Positions 16,477 to 25,116 of a DNA stretch of 59,308 nt are shown piece after piece. This DNA is from Candidatus Hebobacterum abditum (GTDB lineage: Bacteria; Armatimonadota; Hebobacteria; Hebobacterales; Hebobacteraceae): the NCBI GenBank assembly GCA_029821875.1, contig JALGXW010000019.1:1-59308 (forward strand), written 5' to 3'. How positions within the stretch are numbered: the first letter of the stretch is position 1; the number at the start of each line of letters is the position of its first letter. The position numbers were made by a program, and so were the translations under genes. The notes beneath the pieces are model-generated. The model was not told the origin of the DNA. It worked only from the letters and a program-made list of their open reading frames with translations, and ran no database searches.

Positions 16477-16749
16477 TGCCTCCCCCAGGCCAGGTCGTTC
16501 GCGTTCCCCACCATATTGGACGCGGCCCGCCGCCGTCAAGTTCTCGGCGCGGCCGTTGGCGTGCTCAGCGGCCCCTGGGCCGTCCCCAAGCGGAAGGGGG
16601 CCTCGGACACCACGCTTTTCCTGCAGTGTGCCGAGTTCGCGCCGCCTTTGGGCTGTTGTTGCGCTCGCCCTACAGATCCCCGGCTTCAGCCGGACCCAAA
16701 GACGGGTATCAGCACAGTAAAACTGCACTACTTCCGATTGGCGGCTATC

Positions 16750-17772
16750 ATGTCAAGGGTATTGCTGGTCATTCTGGCACTGCTCGCGGGTCCAGTTGCT
16801 GGCTGCACCCAGAAGGGATACTCAATGTCTCAAACCGAGAAAGGGGCGTCGACGGAGGTTGCCACCTTTGGCGCCGGCTGCTTCTGGGGTGTGGAAGCCG
16901 CCTTCAGTCGCGCCCCTGGCGTCACGGCCACACGCGTGGGTTACGCAGGAGGCCAGGCGGCACAGCCGACTTATGAGGAGGTCTGCTCCGGACGTACCGG
17001 ACATACCGAAATGGTGGAAGTCACCTATGACCCGGACCGAGTCTCCTATGGCAGGTTGCTGGACATCTTCTGGCAGCAGCACGACCCGACAGCAGAGAGG
17101 AAGACTCAGTATCGCTCTGTGATCTTCTACCACGACCCGGCACAGCGCGACGCGGCCGTGAGGGCGAAGGAAGACCTGGCCGAATCCGGCGCGTACTCGC
17201 GCCCGGTCGTGACGGAGATCCTCCCCGCTCCCACCTTCTACCCGGCTGAGGAGTACCACCAGCATTACTATGAGAAGCGTGGCCTCGCAAGCTGTTCCTT
17301 GCCCGCGGAGCCTGCTACCGTTCGCGTGTTCAGTGTGGAGAAAGGGGAGTTCATCGACGTTGAGCCTGTTGCGAAGTCTGATGACGAATGGCGCCGGTCT
17401 CTTCCCAAGGAGCAGTACGAGGTTACTCGTAAGGGCGGGACAGAGCGGCCCTTCGCCAACGCGTATTGGGACAACGACGCTCGGGGAATCTACCAATGCG
17501 CAAACTGCGGCAACGACCTCTTCACTTCGGAGACGAAGTTCAAGTCCGGCACCGGCTGGCCAAGCTTCTGGGCCCCGGTGGCCGAGGAGAACATCGAGAC
17601 ACTCGGTGACACGAGTCTCGGCATAGTGCGCACCGAGGTGCGTTGTCGGCGGTGCGGCGCACACCTGGGCCATGTCTTCGACGACGGCCCCCCACCCACG
17701 GGCCTCCGCTACTGCATGAACTCTGCGGCGCTGCGATTGGTGCCCCGCACGGCACGGGTGCCTGCCAGCTGA
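16750..17772 (+). CDS. msrAB: Lipoprotein MsrA-MsrB fusion (peptide methionine sulfoxide reductase)
   Basis: This 340-residue protein reduces both diastereomers of methionine sulfoxide. A lipoprotein signal ends with lipobox VAGC (about residue 18), so the enzyme acts outside the membrane. MsrA comes first, with catalytic motif GAGCFWGVEAAF and later YPAEEYHQHYY. MsrB follows, with zinc cysteines CANC and CRRC, substrate motif SGTGWPSFW, and catalytic Cys in RYCMNSAALR. Fusions of this order are well known in exported Msr proteins. The reading frame is open far upstream (to 14905), but that part lies opposite another gene and has no family match. The ATG at 16750 starts the signal peptide. 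It fits the oxidative-stress theme of the window. Confidence 0.95.
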   Translation: MSRVLLVILALLAGPVAGCTQKGYSMSQTEKGASTEVATFGAGCFWGVEAAFSRAPGVTATRVGYAGGQAAQPTYEEVCSGRTGHTEMVEVTYDPDRVSYGRLLDIFWQQHDPTAERKTQYRSVIFYHDPAQRDAAVRAKEDLAESGAYSRPVVTEILPAPTFYPAEEYHQHYYEKRGLASCSLPAEPATVRVFSVEKGEFIDVEPVAKSDDEWRRSLPKEQYEVTRKGGTERPFANAYWDNDARGIYQCANCGNDLFTSETKFKSGTGWPSFWAPVAEENIETLGDTSLGIVRTEVRCRRCGAHLGHVFDDGPPPTGLRYCMNSAALRLVPRTARVPAS

Positions 17773-17845
17773 GGGTGTTGAGGGTTGCGGATGGGCATCC
17801 TCTTCGGGGTGGCGGGGCCGGGAGGAACTAGTCCCGTGAGGGCGG

Positions 17846-17917
17846 GCGCTGGTGGAGGTGCCCGCGGCCCAGCGCCGAAGGAAACAGCGCCACCTGCGGC
17901 ACAATCCCCGCCAGTGC
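17846..17917. other. Long imperfect hairpin in the EamA upstream region
   Basis: The arms 17846-17855 (GCGCTGGTGG) and 17908-17917 (CCGCCAGTGC) pair over 10 bp with two G-U wobbles. Inside them, GTGCC and GGCAC pair again, then GCGG with CTGC, giving a stacked stem of over 70 bases. It ends about 40 bases before the EamA GTG codon. It could be a 5'-leader structure, a terminator for msrAB without a U-tract, or a small RNA. No RNA family was recognised. Confidence 0.4.
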
Positions 17918-17955
17918 CGTGGCCGTAGGGCAGTACGTGGAGGACAAGTCCCCCA

Positions 17956-18801
17956 GTGTCGTCGCGGAGCCGGTCAATCCTGTTTCTGATCATCGCCGCG
18001 GTGCTCTGGAGCACCAGCGGCGTCTTCCTCAAGAGCATGCCGTCGGTGCACTGGCTGGCCATCGCAGGGACGCGCTCGTTCTTCGCAGCTCTCATCTTTC
18101 TGCCCGGCCTGGCGCAGCCCAGGCCGCCTTTGAAGAAGCTCCTTGCTGCCGTGGCCCTCTACGCCGCGCTGGTGAGCACGCTCATGGGCTCGATGCAGCT
18201 CGGCACGGCCGCGCAGGGAATCTGGCTGCAGTACGTCGCGCCGGCACTCGTCGCGCTCTGGGCCTGGCTGGTCCAGCGACAGCGAATCAGGCCGGTCGAG
18301 GCGGCCGCGGCCGCGCTAACCGTGGTGGCCGTCTTCCTCATAGTGACCGGCGGCACCGGCCGGGCCCACCAGCAGTCCGTTCTGCTCGGCGTGGGAAGCG
18401 GCTTCGCCTTCGCCGCCTTCATCGTCCTCCTCAAGAGCATGGGAGACACAGCCCCGGCGAGCATCTTCTTCTGGACCAACATCGGCACGGCCGCCCTCGT
18501 GCTGCCAGTGGCCCTTTCGGTGGGAGTCCCGGTTCTGCCCGGCCCTCGGGAGGTCGGCCTGCTGGCAGCGATGGGGCTGTTCCAGCTCGGCCTCGCCTAC
18601 TACTTCTTCCAGTGGGCGCTGGCGAAGACGAGGGCGGTGGAGGCCTCCCTGATCATCTTGCTGGAGCCGATCCTGAACCCCATATGGGTCTACCTAGCCC
18701 TCGGCGAGGTGCCGGCGCCGAGGGTCATAGCCGGGTGTGCGCTCATCGGACTCGCCCTCGTCACGATGGCGCTGCTTCCCAACAGCCGCCGACAGGTGTG
18801 A
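17956..18801 (+). CDS. EamA/DMT-family membrane permease
   Basis: This 281-residue protein has ten hydrophobic segments in two homologous EamA halves. The first half begins ILFLIIAAVLWSTSGVFLKS and the second LLGVGSGFAFAAFIVLLKS. The end of the second half (EASLIILLEPILNPIWVYLALGE) is the typical drug/metabolite-transporter signature near the last helices. Members export amino acids, nucleotides or other metabolites, and the substrate cannot be told from sequence. The GTG start gives a short basic N-terminus (SSRSRS) before helix 1. The upstream region holds a long hairpin. No partner gene indicates a substrate. Confidence 0.9.
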   Translation: MSSRSRSILFLIIAAVLWSTSGVFLKSMPSVHWLAIAGTRSFFAALIFLPGLAQPRPPLKKLLAAVALYAALVSTLMGSMQLGTAAQGIWLQYVAPALVALWAWLVQRQRIRPVEAAAAALTVVAVFLIVTGGTGRAHQQSVLLGVGSGFAFAAFIVLLKSMGDTAPASIFFWTNIGTAALVLPVALSVGVPVLPGPREVGLLAAMGLFQLGLAYYFFQWALAKTRAVEASLIILLEPILNPIWVYLALGEVPAPRVIAGCALIGLALVTMALLPNSRRQV

Positions 18802-18923
18802 GGCGGACGCGCCCTAACCCTGGAGCCGGAAGGCCTTGACGCTCTCTCGCAGAACACTAACAATCCCCAGCGGCGGTTGCCCGCAGTCGAGGCCGCAGTT
18901 GATGTCGCGAGGTTGCTGAGCAG

Positions 18924-21035
18924 ATGCCGCGCTTTGTGTTCGAGATCGGAACTGAAGAGATCCCGCCGCGGTTCTTCCCGCCTGCGCTGGCGCAGCTTCT
19001 GGAGGACGGCCGCCGAATGCTCGAAGGCCTCCGGCTGAGCTTCACCGAGGTGAACGTCTATGGCTCGCCGCGTCGGCTCGTGCTGATCGCAGAGGGGTTG
19101 GCGGAGCGGCAGGCCTCTCAGACCAGGGAGGAGCGAGGCCCCGCCGCCCGTGTTGCGTTCGACGAGGACGGCAAGCCGACGAAGGCGGCCCTCGGCTTCG
19201 CCCGAAGGCACGGCGTCTCGCCCGAGGAGCTCGTCGTGAAGGAGACGGACCAGGGCGAGTACGTCTTCGCGGTGGTGAGGGAGCCGGAGATGTTGGCGGC
19301 GGAGGCGCTGGCAGGGGTCCTGCCCGATCTCATCACAGGCATGGCCTTCCCGAAGATGATGCGGTGGGGAACGGGAGCGGTGCGCTTCGGCCGGCCGATC
19401 CGGTGGCTCCTGGCCCTCGTAGACGAGGACGTCGTCGAGTTCCAGATCGAGGGCCTGCGCAGCGGGAGGGAGACACGGGGACATCCCGTGCTGGCGGACG
19501 GGATGTGGGCCGTCGCGAGTGCCGACGAGTACGAGTCTGTGCTCGAGGGGAAGTCCGTCCTGGTGGATCCGGCGCGTCGGCGGGAGATGGTCGAGCAGCA
19601 GCTTGCACTCATCGCTGAGGGCGAGTCGGCGCGCATCGTGGATGGAGCCCTTCTGGAGGAGACGACGTTCTTGGTGGAGTGGCCCACGGCCGCTTGTGGT
19701 CAGTTCGGAGCGGAGTACCTTCGGCTCCCGCGGCCGGTGCTGATCGAAGAGATGCAGCATGTTCAGGCCTACTTCCCGCTGGAGAACGAGGCTGGAGAGC
19801 TCCTTCCCAAGTTCATCGCGGTTCGAGATGGCGACAGGGAGCACCTCGACACTGTGCTGGCCGGTTGGGAGAGCGTTCTTCGAGCGAAGCTCATCGATGC
19901 GAGCTACTTCTACGAGCAGGGCCTCAAGCGGCCGCTGGCTGAGCGAGTTGATGACCTCAGAGGCGTTGTCTTCCAGGAGCGACTGGGCAGCGTGTTCGAC
20001 AAAGTGGAGCGCGTGCGGGCCGTGGCCGCAGCAGCCGCCGAGCAGGCAGGGCTCTCGGCGGAAGAAAGAGAGCGGCTGGATCGCGCAGCGGCACTGTGCA
20101 AGGCGGACCTCACGACGGAGGTCGTGCTTGACCTCTCCAGCCTCCAGGGTGCGATGGGGCGGGAGTACGCGCTTGCCTCCGGCGAGCCGGCAGAGGTGGC
20201 GGACGCCATCGGTGAGCACTACCGCCCTCGGTCCGCGGACGACGCCCCGCCCGAGAGCAAGCTTGGCCGACTGCTGGCCGTCAGCGACAAGCTCGACACC
20301 TTGGCGGCACTGTTTGCCGTAGGCGTTGTCCCCAGTGGGTCGGCTGATCCGCATGGCCTTCGGCGGGAAGCCTACGGCGTTGTCGATATCCTGCTCGCGG
20401 CGGGTGAGGATCCGAAGCCGGGACAGCGATTCGCGCTCTCCCTGTCCGGGCTGCTGGTCAAGGCTGTCGAAGGGCTGCGCGGCCAGGTCGATCTCGACCG
20501 TCCGAGCGAAGAGGCGGCGGCCGAAGTGATGGACTTCATCCGCGAGCGGCTCTCCGTGCACCTGCGCGGAGAGGGCACTCGATACGACCTCGTGGAGGCA
20601 GCGCTCGCCATCGGGATCGATGACATCAGTCAGGCGGCGAAGCGGGCAGGGGCGCTTCAGTTCGCCGAAGCTTGGGACACAGCCCCCCAGCCCCCCGCTC
20701 CGTTCCTCTCAACGGTGATCGCCTGTACGCGTCCAATGAACATCTCGAGGGACTTCGAGGGCGGGAAAGTTGACTCTGGCCTCTTCCGGGAGCCGGCCGA
20801 GAACGCGTTGTGGGACGCGTATCAGAGGGTGGCGTCTCAAGCCGACGCGGTTCCGCTCCTGCAACTCTTCGCGTTGTTTGCGGACGAGTTGCGCGCTCCC
20901 ATCGACCGCTACTTCGACGATGTGCTGGTGATGGCCGAGGACGAGAAGCTCCGCCGCAACCGCCTGGCCGTCTGCTGGCACCTGTCGCAGCTCTTCCGCC
21001 GAATTGCCGACTTCTCGCTCATCGTGCAGGACTGA
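18924..21035 (+). CDS. glyS: Glycyl-tRNA synthetase beta subunit
   Basis: This 703-residue protein is the beta chain of the heterotetrameric bacterial glycyl-tRNA synthetase. It begins FVFEIGTEEIPPRFFPPAL, the family's hallmark N-terminus, and continues with the core MRWGTGAVRFGRPIRWLLAL. It has HD-like and B3/B4-like middle regions and a C-terminal anticodon-binding domain (DRYFDDVLVMAEDEKLRRNRLA). Full family length. The catalytic alpha subunit (glyQ), usually directly upstream, is not in this window; the gene upstream is a permease. A dNTPase gene follows after 16 bases, so the two are probably cotranscribed. Confidence 0.96.
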   Translation: MPRFVFEIGTEEIPPRFFPPALAQLLEDGRRMLEGLRLSFTEVNVYGSPRRLVLIAEGLAERQASQTREERGPAARVAFDEDGKPTKAALGFARRHGVSPEELVVKETDQGEYVFAVVREPEMLAAEALAGVLPDLITGMAFPKMMRWGTGAVRFGRPIRWLLALVDEDVVEFQIEGLRSGRETRGHPVLADGMWAVASADEYESVLEGKSVLVDPARRREMVEQQLALIAEGESARIVDGALLEETTFLVEWPTAACGQFGAEYLRLPRPVLIEEMQHVQAYFPLENEAGELLPKFIAVRDGDREHLDTVLAGWESVLRAKLIDASYFYEQGLKRPLAERVDDLRGVVFQERLGSVFDKVERVRAVAAAAAEQAGLSAEERERLDRAAALCKADLTTEVVLDLSSLQGAMGREYALASGEPAEVADAIGEHYRPRSADDAPPESKLGRLLAVSDKLDTLAALFAVGVVPSGSADPHGLRREAYGVVDILLAAGEDPKPGQRFALSLSGLLVKAVEGLRGQVDLDRPSEEAAAEVMDFIRERLSVHLRGEGTRYDLVEAALAIGIDDISQAAKRAGALQFAEAWDTAPQPPAPFLSTVIACTRPMNISRDFEGGKVDSGLFREPAENALWDAYQRVASQADAVPLLQLFALFADELRAPIDRYFDDVLVMAEDEKLRRNRLAVCWHLSQLFRRIADFSLIVQD

Positions 21036-21051
21036 GGCGCGGGCGGCGCAG

Positions 21052-22110
21052 ATGGCGACTCCCAGAGAGGAAACGGAGCAGATCGAGGGGCAGACGCTGT
21101 CTCCCCACGCGGCCAGAAGTGCCGAAAGCCGCGGCCGCGCTCGCCCAGAGCCACCCTGCCCCATCCGCACGGCCTTCCAGCGGGACAGAGACCGGATCAT
21201 CCACTCCAAGGCCTTCCGGCGCCTGAGCCACAAGACCCAGATGTTCATTGCGCCGGAGGCCGACCACTACCGGACTCGCCTCACTCACACGCTGGAAGTG
21301 GCCCAGATCGCGCGAACGATCAGCCGGGCCTTACGCCTTAACGAAGACCTGACGGAGGCGATAGCACTGGGCCACGATCTCGGCCACACGCCATTCGGAC
21401 ATGTCGGAGAGAGCGCGCTCGACGCAGCCTACCGAGAGTTCGACCCCTCTGCCGGCTTCCATCATGCGGAGCAGAGCCTGCGCGTGGTCGAGGTGTTGGA
21501 GAAGGATGGCGAGGGGCTGAACCTGACACACGAAGTCAGAGACGGCATCGGCTGCCACAGCAAGGGCATGGAGGATCTTCCGGGAGACCGGAGCGGCACG
21601 CCCACCACTGTCGAAGGGTCCGTCGTGCTGTATGCCGACCGGCTGGCGTACATCAACCACGATATCGACGACGCGATTCGCGGGGGCCTCATCACGGCGG
21701 CCGAGTTGCCGACGGAATGCACAACAGTGCTGGGCGACACACACTCGCGCCGCATCACCACCATGGTATCCGACATTGTGGCACAGAGCGCGGGGCGCCC
21801 GGAGATCAGCATGAGCGAGGAGGTGGAGACAGCCACCAACCGACTGAAAGACTTCCTCTACGATCGAGTCTACCGGGTGGCCGCCCTCACGGCCGGCGAG
21901 AGCGATCGCGTGGGCCGCATCTTCACCCAACTCTTCCGGTTCTACGTGGAGAATCCCAGCGGCGTGCCGGGGGCAGCCGAGGCCGGCACGGACGGCCCCG
22001 AGGCGCTGGCGCGCAGAGTCTGTGACTACTTGGCGGGGATGACCGATCGCTTTGCCGCCCAGCAGTTCCAGTTCCACTTCGTGCCCCGCAGGTGGCGGGG
22101 TGCCGACTAG
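21052..22110 (+). CDS. dgt: Deoxyguanosinetriphosphate triphosphohydrolase-like protein (HD domain)
   Basis: This 352-residue HD-domain dNTPase removes triphosphate from dGTP or other dNTPs. Early family blocks are PIRTAFQRDRDRIIHSKAFRR and RLSHKTQMF. The metal site is built from RLTHTLEVAQIAR and ALGHDLGHTPFGHVGE, with the later Asp in NHDIDDAIRGG. The deoxyguanosinetriphosphate triphosphohydrolase-like group often sits near primase/sigma genes; here it follows glyS by 16 bases. I chose the ATG at 21052 rather than the earlier in-frame ATG at 21004, because the earlier one overlaps glyS and adds residues outside the family. Confidence 0.92.
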   Translation: MATPREETEQIEGQTLSPHAARSAESRGRARPEPPCPIRTAFQRDRDRIIHSKAFRRLSHKTQMFIAPEADHYRTRLTHTLEVAQIARTISRALRLNEDLTEAIALGHDLGHTPFGHVGESALDAAYREFDPSAGFHHAEQSLRVVEVLEKDGEGLNLTHEVRDGIGCHSKGMEDLPGDRSGTPTTVEGSVVLYADRLAYINHDIDDAIRGGLITAAELPTECTTVLGDTHSRRITTMVSDIVAQSAGRPEISMSEEVETATNRLKDFLYDRVYRVAALTAGESDRVGRIFTQLFRFYVENPSGVPGAAEAGTDGPEALARRVCDYLAGMTDRFAAQQFQFHFVPRRWRGAD

Positions 22111-22220
22111 GAGTTGGCCTGATCTAAACGTCGCGGCCGCGACTTTCCCAGATCCTGCGTGTCGGAGACAGTGTAGGCCCCATCCTGCTTCGGAAGTGGG
22201 AGTTGCCCCCTCATCCTGCA

Positions 22221-24134
22221 ATGCGTGGCGTGCTGAGAAGGCGCGGTCCCATTCTCGCCGTGCTGGTGTTCGTCGTAAGCACGGGACTCGCGTTCGGCCC
22301 CGGCGGCGCGGAGGGAGCGTCGGCGCGCGTCCGGCGAGAGCCGGATGTCCAGCTGCAATCCCACGAGGATGGCTCCATCGAGGTGATCGGCGGGGTCTAC
22401 CGCGCTGTGGTCGGCTCCGACGGCAATCTACATTCCCTCCGCGTTGGCGATGTCGAGATGTTGGACGACGAGACAGCGATCTCACTCGGCGGGTTCTTCT
22501 ACGCAGGTGGCCCTCGGACGCTGGGGGAGAAGACGCACCGCTCTGCCCTCTCTCTCGAGGTGACGGATGGCATGTACGGAGCGCGCTACCGCTTCGCCCC
22601 AGGCGAGGTCAGAGTGCTCCTCACGAACGACGCAACCAAGCCGGTGCCTTACTTCGTCGTCCTTTCCCCTGAAGTTCGGATAGTCAGCAAGACCGATGGG
22701 GGAGAAGCGGCGGCCGTTCCTGCCAATGAGCGTTGGGGCGCAGTGCGCTTCAGCACGGAGGGCGGCGCCTACCTCGAACTGACCGGCGGGACCCGGGTGT
22801 GGGGGCCCTGGCTCGGCCGGCAGGTGTGGGAGGTCAGCCAAGTTCCTCCCGGGGGACGGCGCGAGATCAGCTTTCGCGCCGGACAGGGCGAGCCACCGAA
22901 GCCTACGTTGGAGCAGCTCGTCGGGGTGCGGGCGGAGCTGTCGCCGGGCGGCGGCATCTATGAGTCTGGCAAGCCCATCGAGTTGGTTGTCTCCTTGGAC
23001 AACCGCTCCGATCGGGATGTCGAGGCTGCGCTCTCTGTCGAGTTGTCCGCAACACGGCAGGACGCCGTGATCTACAACACGTCGCCAGTTGAGGTTCCCG
23101 CCAAGCAGGTGACGGAGAAGAGCTTCCTCTGGCGGATGAGCGCTCCGGACTTCTACGCGATCAACGTCACCGCAACTGCAGGTGAGCGGGAGGTTGGAGT
23201 AGCGCGCGCGGCTGCAGGCTACCGGCCCGGCGACATCATGCCGACCGTGCAGCGTCCGCCGAACTTCGATCGCTTCTGGGAGCGAGTGGTGGCCGACGTC
23301 GGCAGTGAGTCGCCCGAGTTCCGCATGCGCCGCGACAACGCACACTCGCGGCGTGGTATCGAGGTGTGGGTCGTCCAATACAGGAGCGTGGCCGGAAGGA
23401 CGATCCACGGGTGGTATGCCATACCCGAGCGAGCTCGCGGCAGGCCCGGCATACTCTATCTCTCGGGCTACGGAGCGCGGCCCATTGATCCGCCGGTCGG
23501 CCTTGCGCACCAGGGCTGGGTTGTGCTGGCAATCGATGTCCGAGGGAACCAGGTGGATCGCGTTCGCCCGCGGCCGTTCGAGGACTACTGCACGGAGGGG
23601 ATTGAGTCGCCCGAGGACTACGTCTACCGCGAGATCGTGGGGCACGCCCTGTCTGCCCTTAACTTCCTGGGCTCGCGGCCGGAAGCCGATCCGGGTCGTG
23701 TTGCGGTGCTCGGAGTGAGCGAAGGCGGTGGTCTGGGGCTACTGCTGGGGGCGCTGTCTCCTCGCGTGCGAGCCGTCGCTGCCGACGCCCCCATGCTCGT
23801 CGACTTCCCCGTGTCCCTTCGTGCCGCCGGGTGGCCCTACACGCAGATCGCTCGCTATCTGCAAGAGCGGCCAGACGCGACTGCACGGGTGGAAGACACG
23901 CTGGCCCACTTCGACGCCGTGAACTTCGCTCCCGAGGTCCACTGCCCTGTGCTCCTCAGCGTGGGCTTTCTCGACACGGTCTCCCTTCCAGCGGCGGTGT
24001 TCGGGTTGTATAATGTGCTTCCCGGGCCCAAGGAGATAAGGGCCTTCCCGGACGCCGGGCACGAAGGCGGCGGCGAGAGGTCTTGGTCCTACAAGCTGCG
24101 CTGGTTGCGGGACCAGCTTGAGAGGTCGGAGTAG
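22221..24134 (+). CDS. Secreted acetyl-xylan-esterase-like alpha/beta hydrolase (CE7/AXE1 type)
   Basis: This 637-residue exported protein has a signal sequence (GPILAVLVFVVSTGLAFG), a beta-sandwich N-terminal half of about 330 residues without close motifs, and a C-terminal alpha/beta hydrolase of AXE1 type. The linker PPNFDRFWERVV, GRTIHGWYAIPE, the DVRGNQ oxyanion region, nucleophile elbow GVSEGGGLG, acid region VGFLDTVSLP and His in DAGHEGG give a complete Ser-Asp-His triad. CE7 enzymes deacetylate xylo-oligosaccharides and cephalosporins. The nucleophile elbow here reads VSEGG instead of the usual GSQGG. Added N-terminal domains suggest a polymer substrate outside the cell. An upstream TTG at 22203 is an alternative start. 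Confidence 0.8.
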   Translation: MRGVLRRRGPILAVLVFVVSTGLAFGPGGAEGASARVRREPDVQLQSHEDGSIEVIGGVYRAVVGSDGNLHSLRVGDVEMLDDETAISLGGFFYAGGPRTLGEKTHRSALSLEVTDGMYGARYRFAPGEVRVLLTNDATKPVPYFVVLSPEVRIVSKTDGGEAAAVPANERWGAVRFSTEGGAYLELTGGTRVWGPWLGRQVWEVSQVPPGGRREISFRAGQGEPPKPTLEQLVGVRAELSPGGGIYESGKPIELVVSLDNRSDRDVEAALSVELSATRQDAVIYNTSPVEVPAKQVTEKSFLWRMSAPDFYAINVTATAGEREVGVARAAAGYRPGDIMPTVQRPPNFDRFWERVVADVGSESPEFRMRRDNAHSRRGIEVWVVQYRSVAGRTIHGWYAIPERARGRPGILYLSGYGARPIDPPVGLAHQGWVVLAIDVRGNQVDRVRPRPFEDYCTEGIESPEDYVYREIVGHALSALNFLGSRPEADPGRVAVLGVSEGGGLGLLLGALSPRVRAVAADAPMLVDFPVSLRAAGWPYTQIARYLQERPDATARVEDTLAHFDAVNFAPEVHCPVLLSVGFLDTVSLPAAVFGLYNVLPGPKEIRAFPDAGHEGGGERSWSYKLRWLRDQLERSE

Positions 24135-24222
24135 CGGAGCCCCCGGGCGTGGTACCGACCTGCCGACTCCTGTCGTCCGCCCCTCCGAATGGCCGGCGGC
24201 GCCGGGGCTGAGAGGGCGACAC

Positions 24223-25116
24223 GTGGTAGAAGACGGTTCGGCAACACCCGACCCGCTGGTTCCGGCCCAGCTTCGATCGCTGTTCCGCAAGCACGGGTTC
24301 CGTCCGCGGCGGCGACTGGGCCAGACGTTCCTCGTTGACCGCAATATCGCCCACAAGATCGTCCGCGCAGCCGGACTCACGGGCGAAGAACACGTCATCG
24401 AGGTCGGTGCGGGGGCCGGAGCCGTCACCGGGGTCCTCACGCGCTCTGCGCGCAGAGTGGTCGCAGTCGAGGTTGACCCCGCGCTGGTGGCCATGCTCCG
24501 GGAGACCGTAGGGTCGGCAGCCGAGATCGTGCACGCCGACCTGCTCACCCTCAAGTGGGTGGGTATCCTTGGCGCAGAGCGGTGTGGCAGTTGGCACGTC
24601 GTCGCGAATCTCCCCTATGCGATCACCGGCCCGGCCATCCTGAAATTGCTCGAAGGAGCCGACTGGTTCGCGGACATGGTAATCATGGTGCAGGAGGAGG
24701 TGGCGGAACGGCTGCTGGCCGAGCCTGGCAGCCGCGATCGCAGTCTACTGACTGTGCTCGTCGAGGCGGCCGCGGAAGTGTCCTCCTTCGGCCGCGTGTC
24801 CCGCACATGCTTCTTCCCGCGGCCGAGAGTCGACTCCGTCATTCTGAGGCTGAGCCTTCGGAGGCCCGGGCTAGTGCCCGCACAGCTCGCGGACGGCTTC
24901 GGGGCTGTCGTTCGAGCGGCGTTCTCGTCGCGGCGCAAGACGCTGGCGAACGCCCTCTCGCAGGCCTCCGGATCGAAGCTCCCCAAAGAGGAGGCGGCCG
25001 TGCTCCTGTCGGACTGTGGTATCGATCCCTCGCGACGTGCAGAGACTGTGAGTGGACAGGAGTTCCTGCGCCTCGCGAGAGCCCTCCATGCGAAGAGGAC
25101 GGACGGCCTACAGTGA
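24223..25116 (+). CDS. rsmA: 16S rRNA dimethyladenosine transferase RsmA (KsgA)
   Basis: RsmA dimethylates A1518 and A1519 of 16S rRNA. The protein has RRRLGQTFLVDRNIAHKIV, SAM motif HVIEVGAGAGAVTG, the acidic AVEVDPALV, and catalytic motif NLPYAITGPAIL, then the C-terminal FSSRRKTLANAL. The frame is open back to a TTG at 24118 that overlaps the previous gene. I chose GTG at 24223 because AGAGGG lies 7 bases upstream and the resulting 297 residues suit the family. Its stop overlaps the ispE start (GTGA), so the two are translationally coupled, a common arrangement. Confidence 0.95.
   Translation: MVEDGSATPDPLVPAQLRSLFRKHGFRPRRRLGQTFLVDRNIAHKIVRAAGLTGEEHVIEVGAGAGAVTGVLTRSARRVVAVEVDPALVAMLRETVGSAAEIVHADLLTLKWVGILGAERCGSWHVVANLPYAITGPAILKLLEGADWFADMVIMVQEEVAERLLAEPGSRDRSLLTVLVEAAAEVSSFGRVSRTCFFPRPRVDSVILRLSLRRPGLVPAQLADGFGAVVRAAFSSRRKTLANALSQASGSKLPKEEAAVLLSDCGIDPSRRAETVSGQEFLRLARALHAKRTDGLQ

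Noticed and set aside
16680-16693. Short palindrome CCGGCTTCAGCCGG upstream of msrAB.
   Set aside because: Only 6-bp arms with a 2-base turn and no shared sequence with the other repeats; expected by chance in GC-rich DNA.
14905-16749. In-frame N-terminal extension of about 615 codons upstream of msrAB.
   Set aside because: It lies opposite the EF-hand membrane protein gene and reads as Arg/Pro-rich noise. The lipoprotein signal at 16750 marks the real start.
17866-17895. Resemblance to the apical loop of bacterial 4.5S SRP RNA (GAAGGAAACAG).
   Set aside because: The near-invariant GUCAGG and AGCAG positions are changed, and the loop is not a clean GGAA tetraloop. I kept only the hairpin, without a family name.
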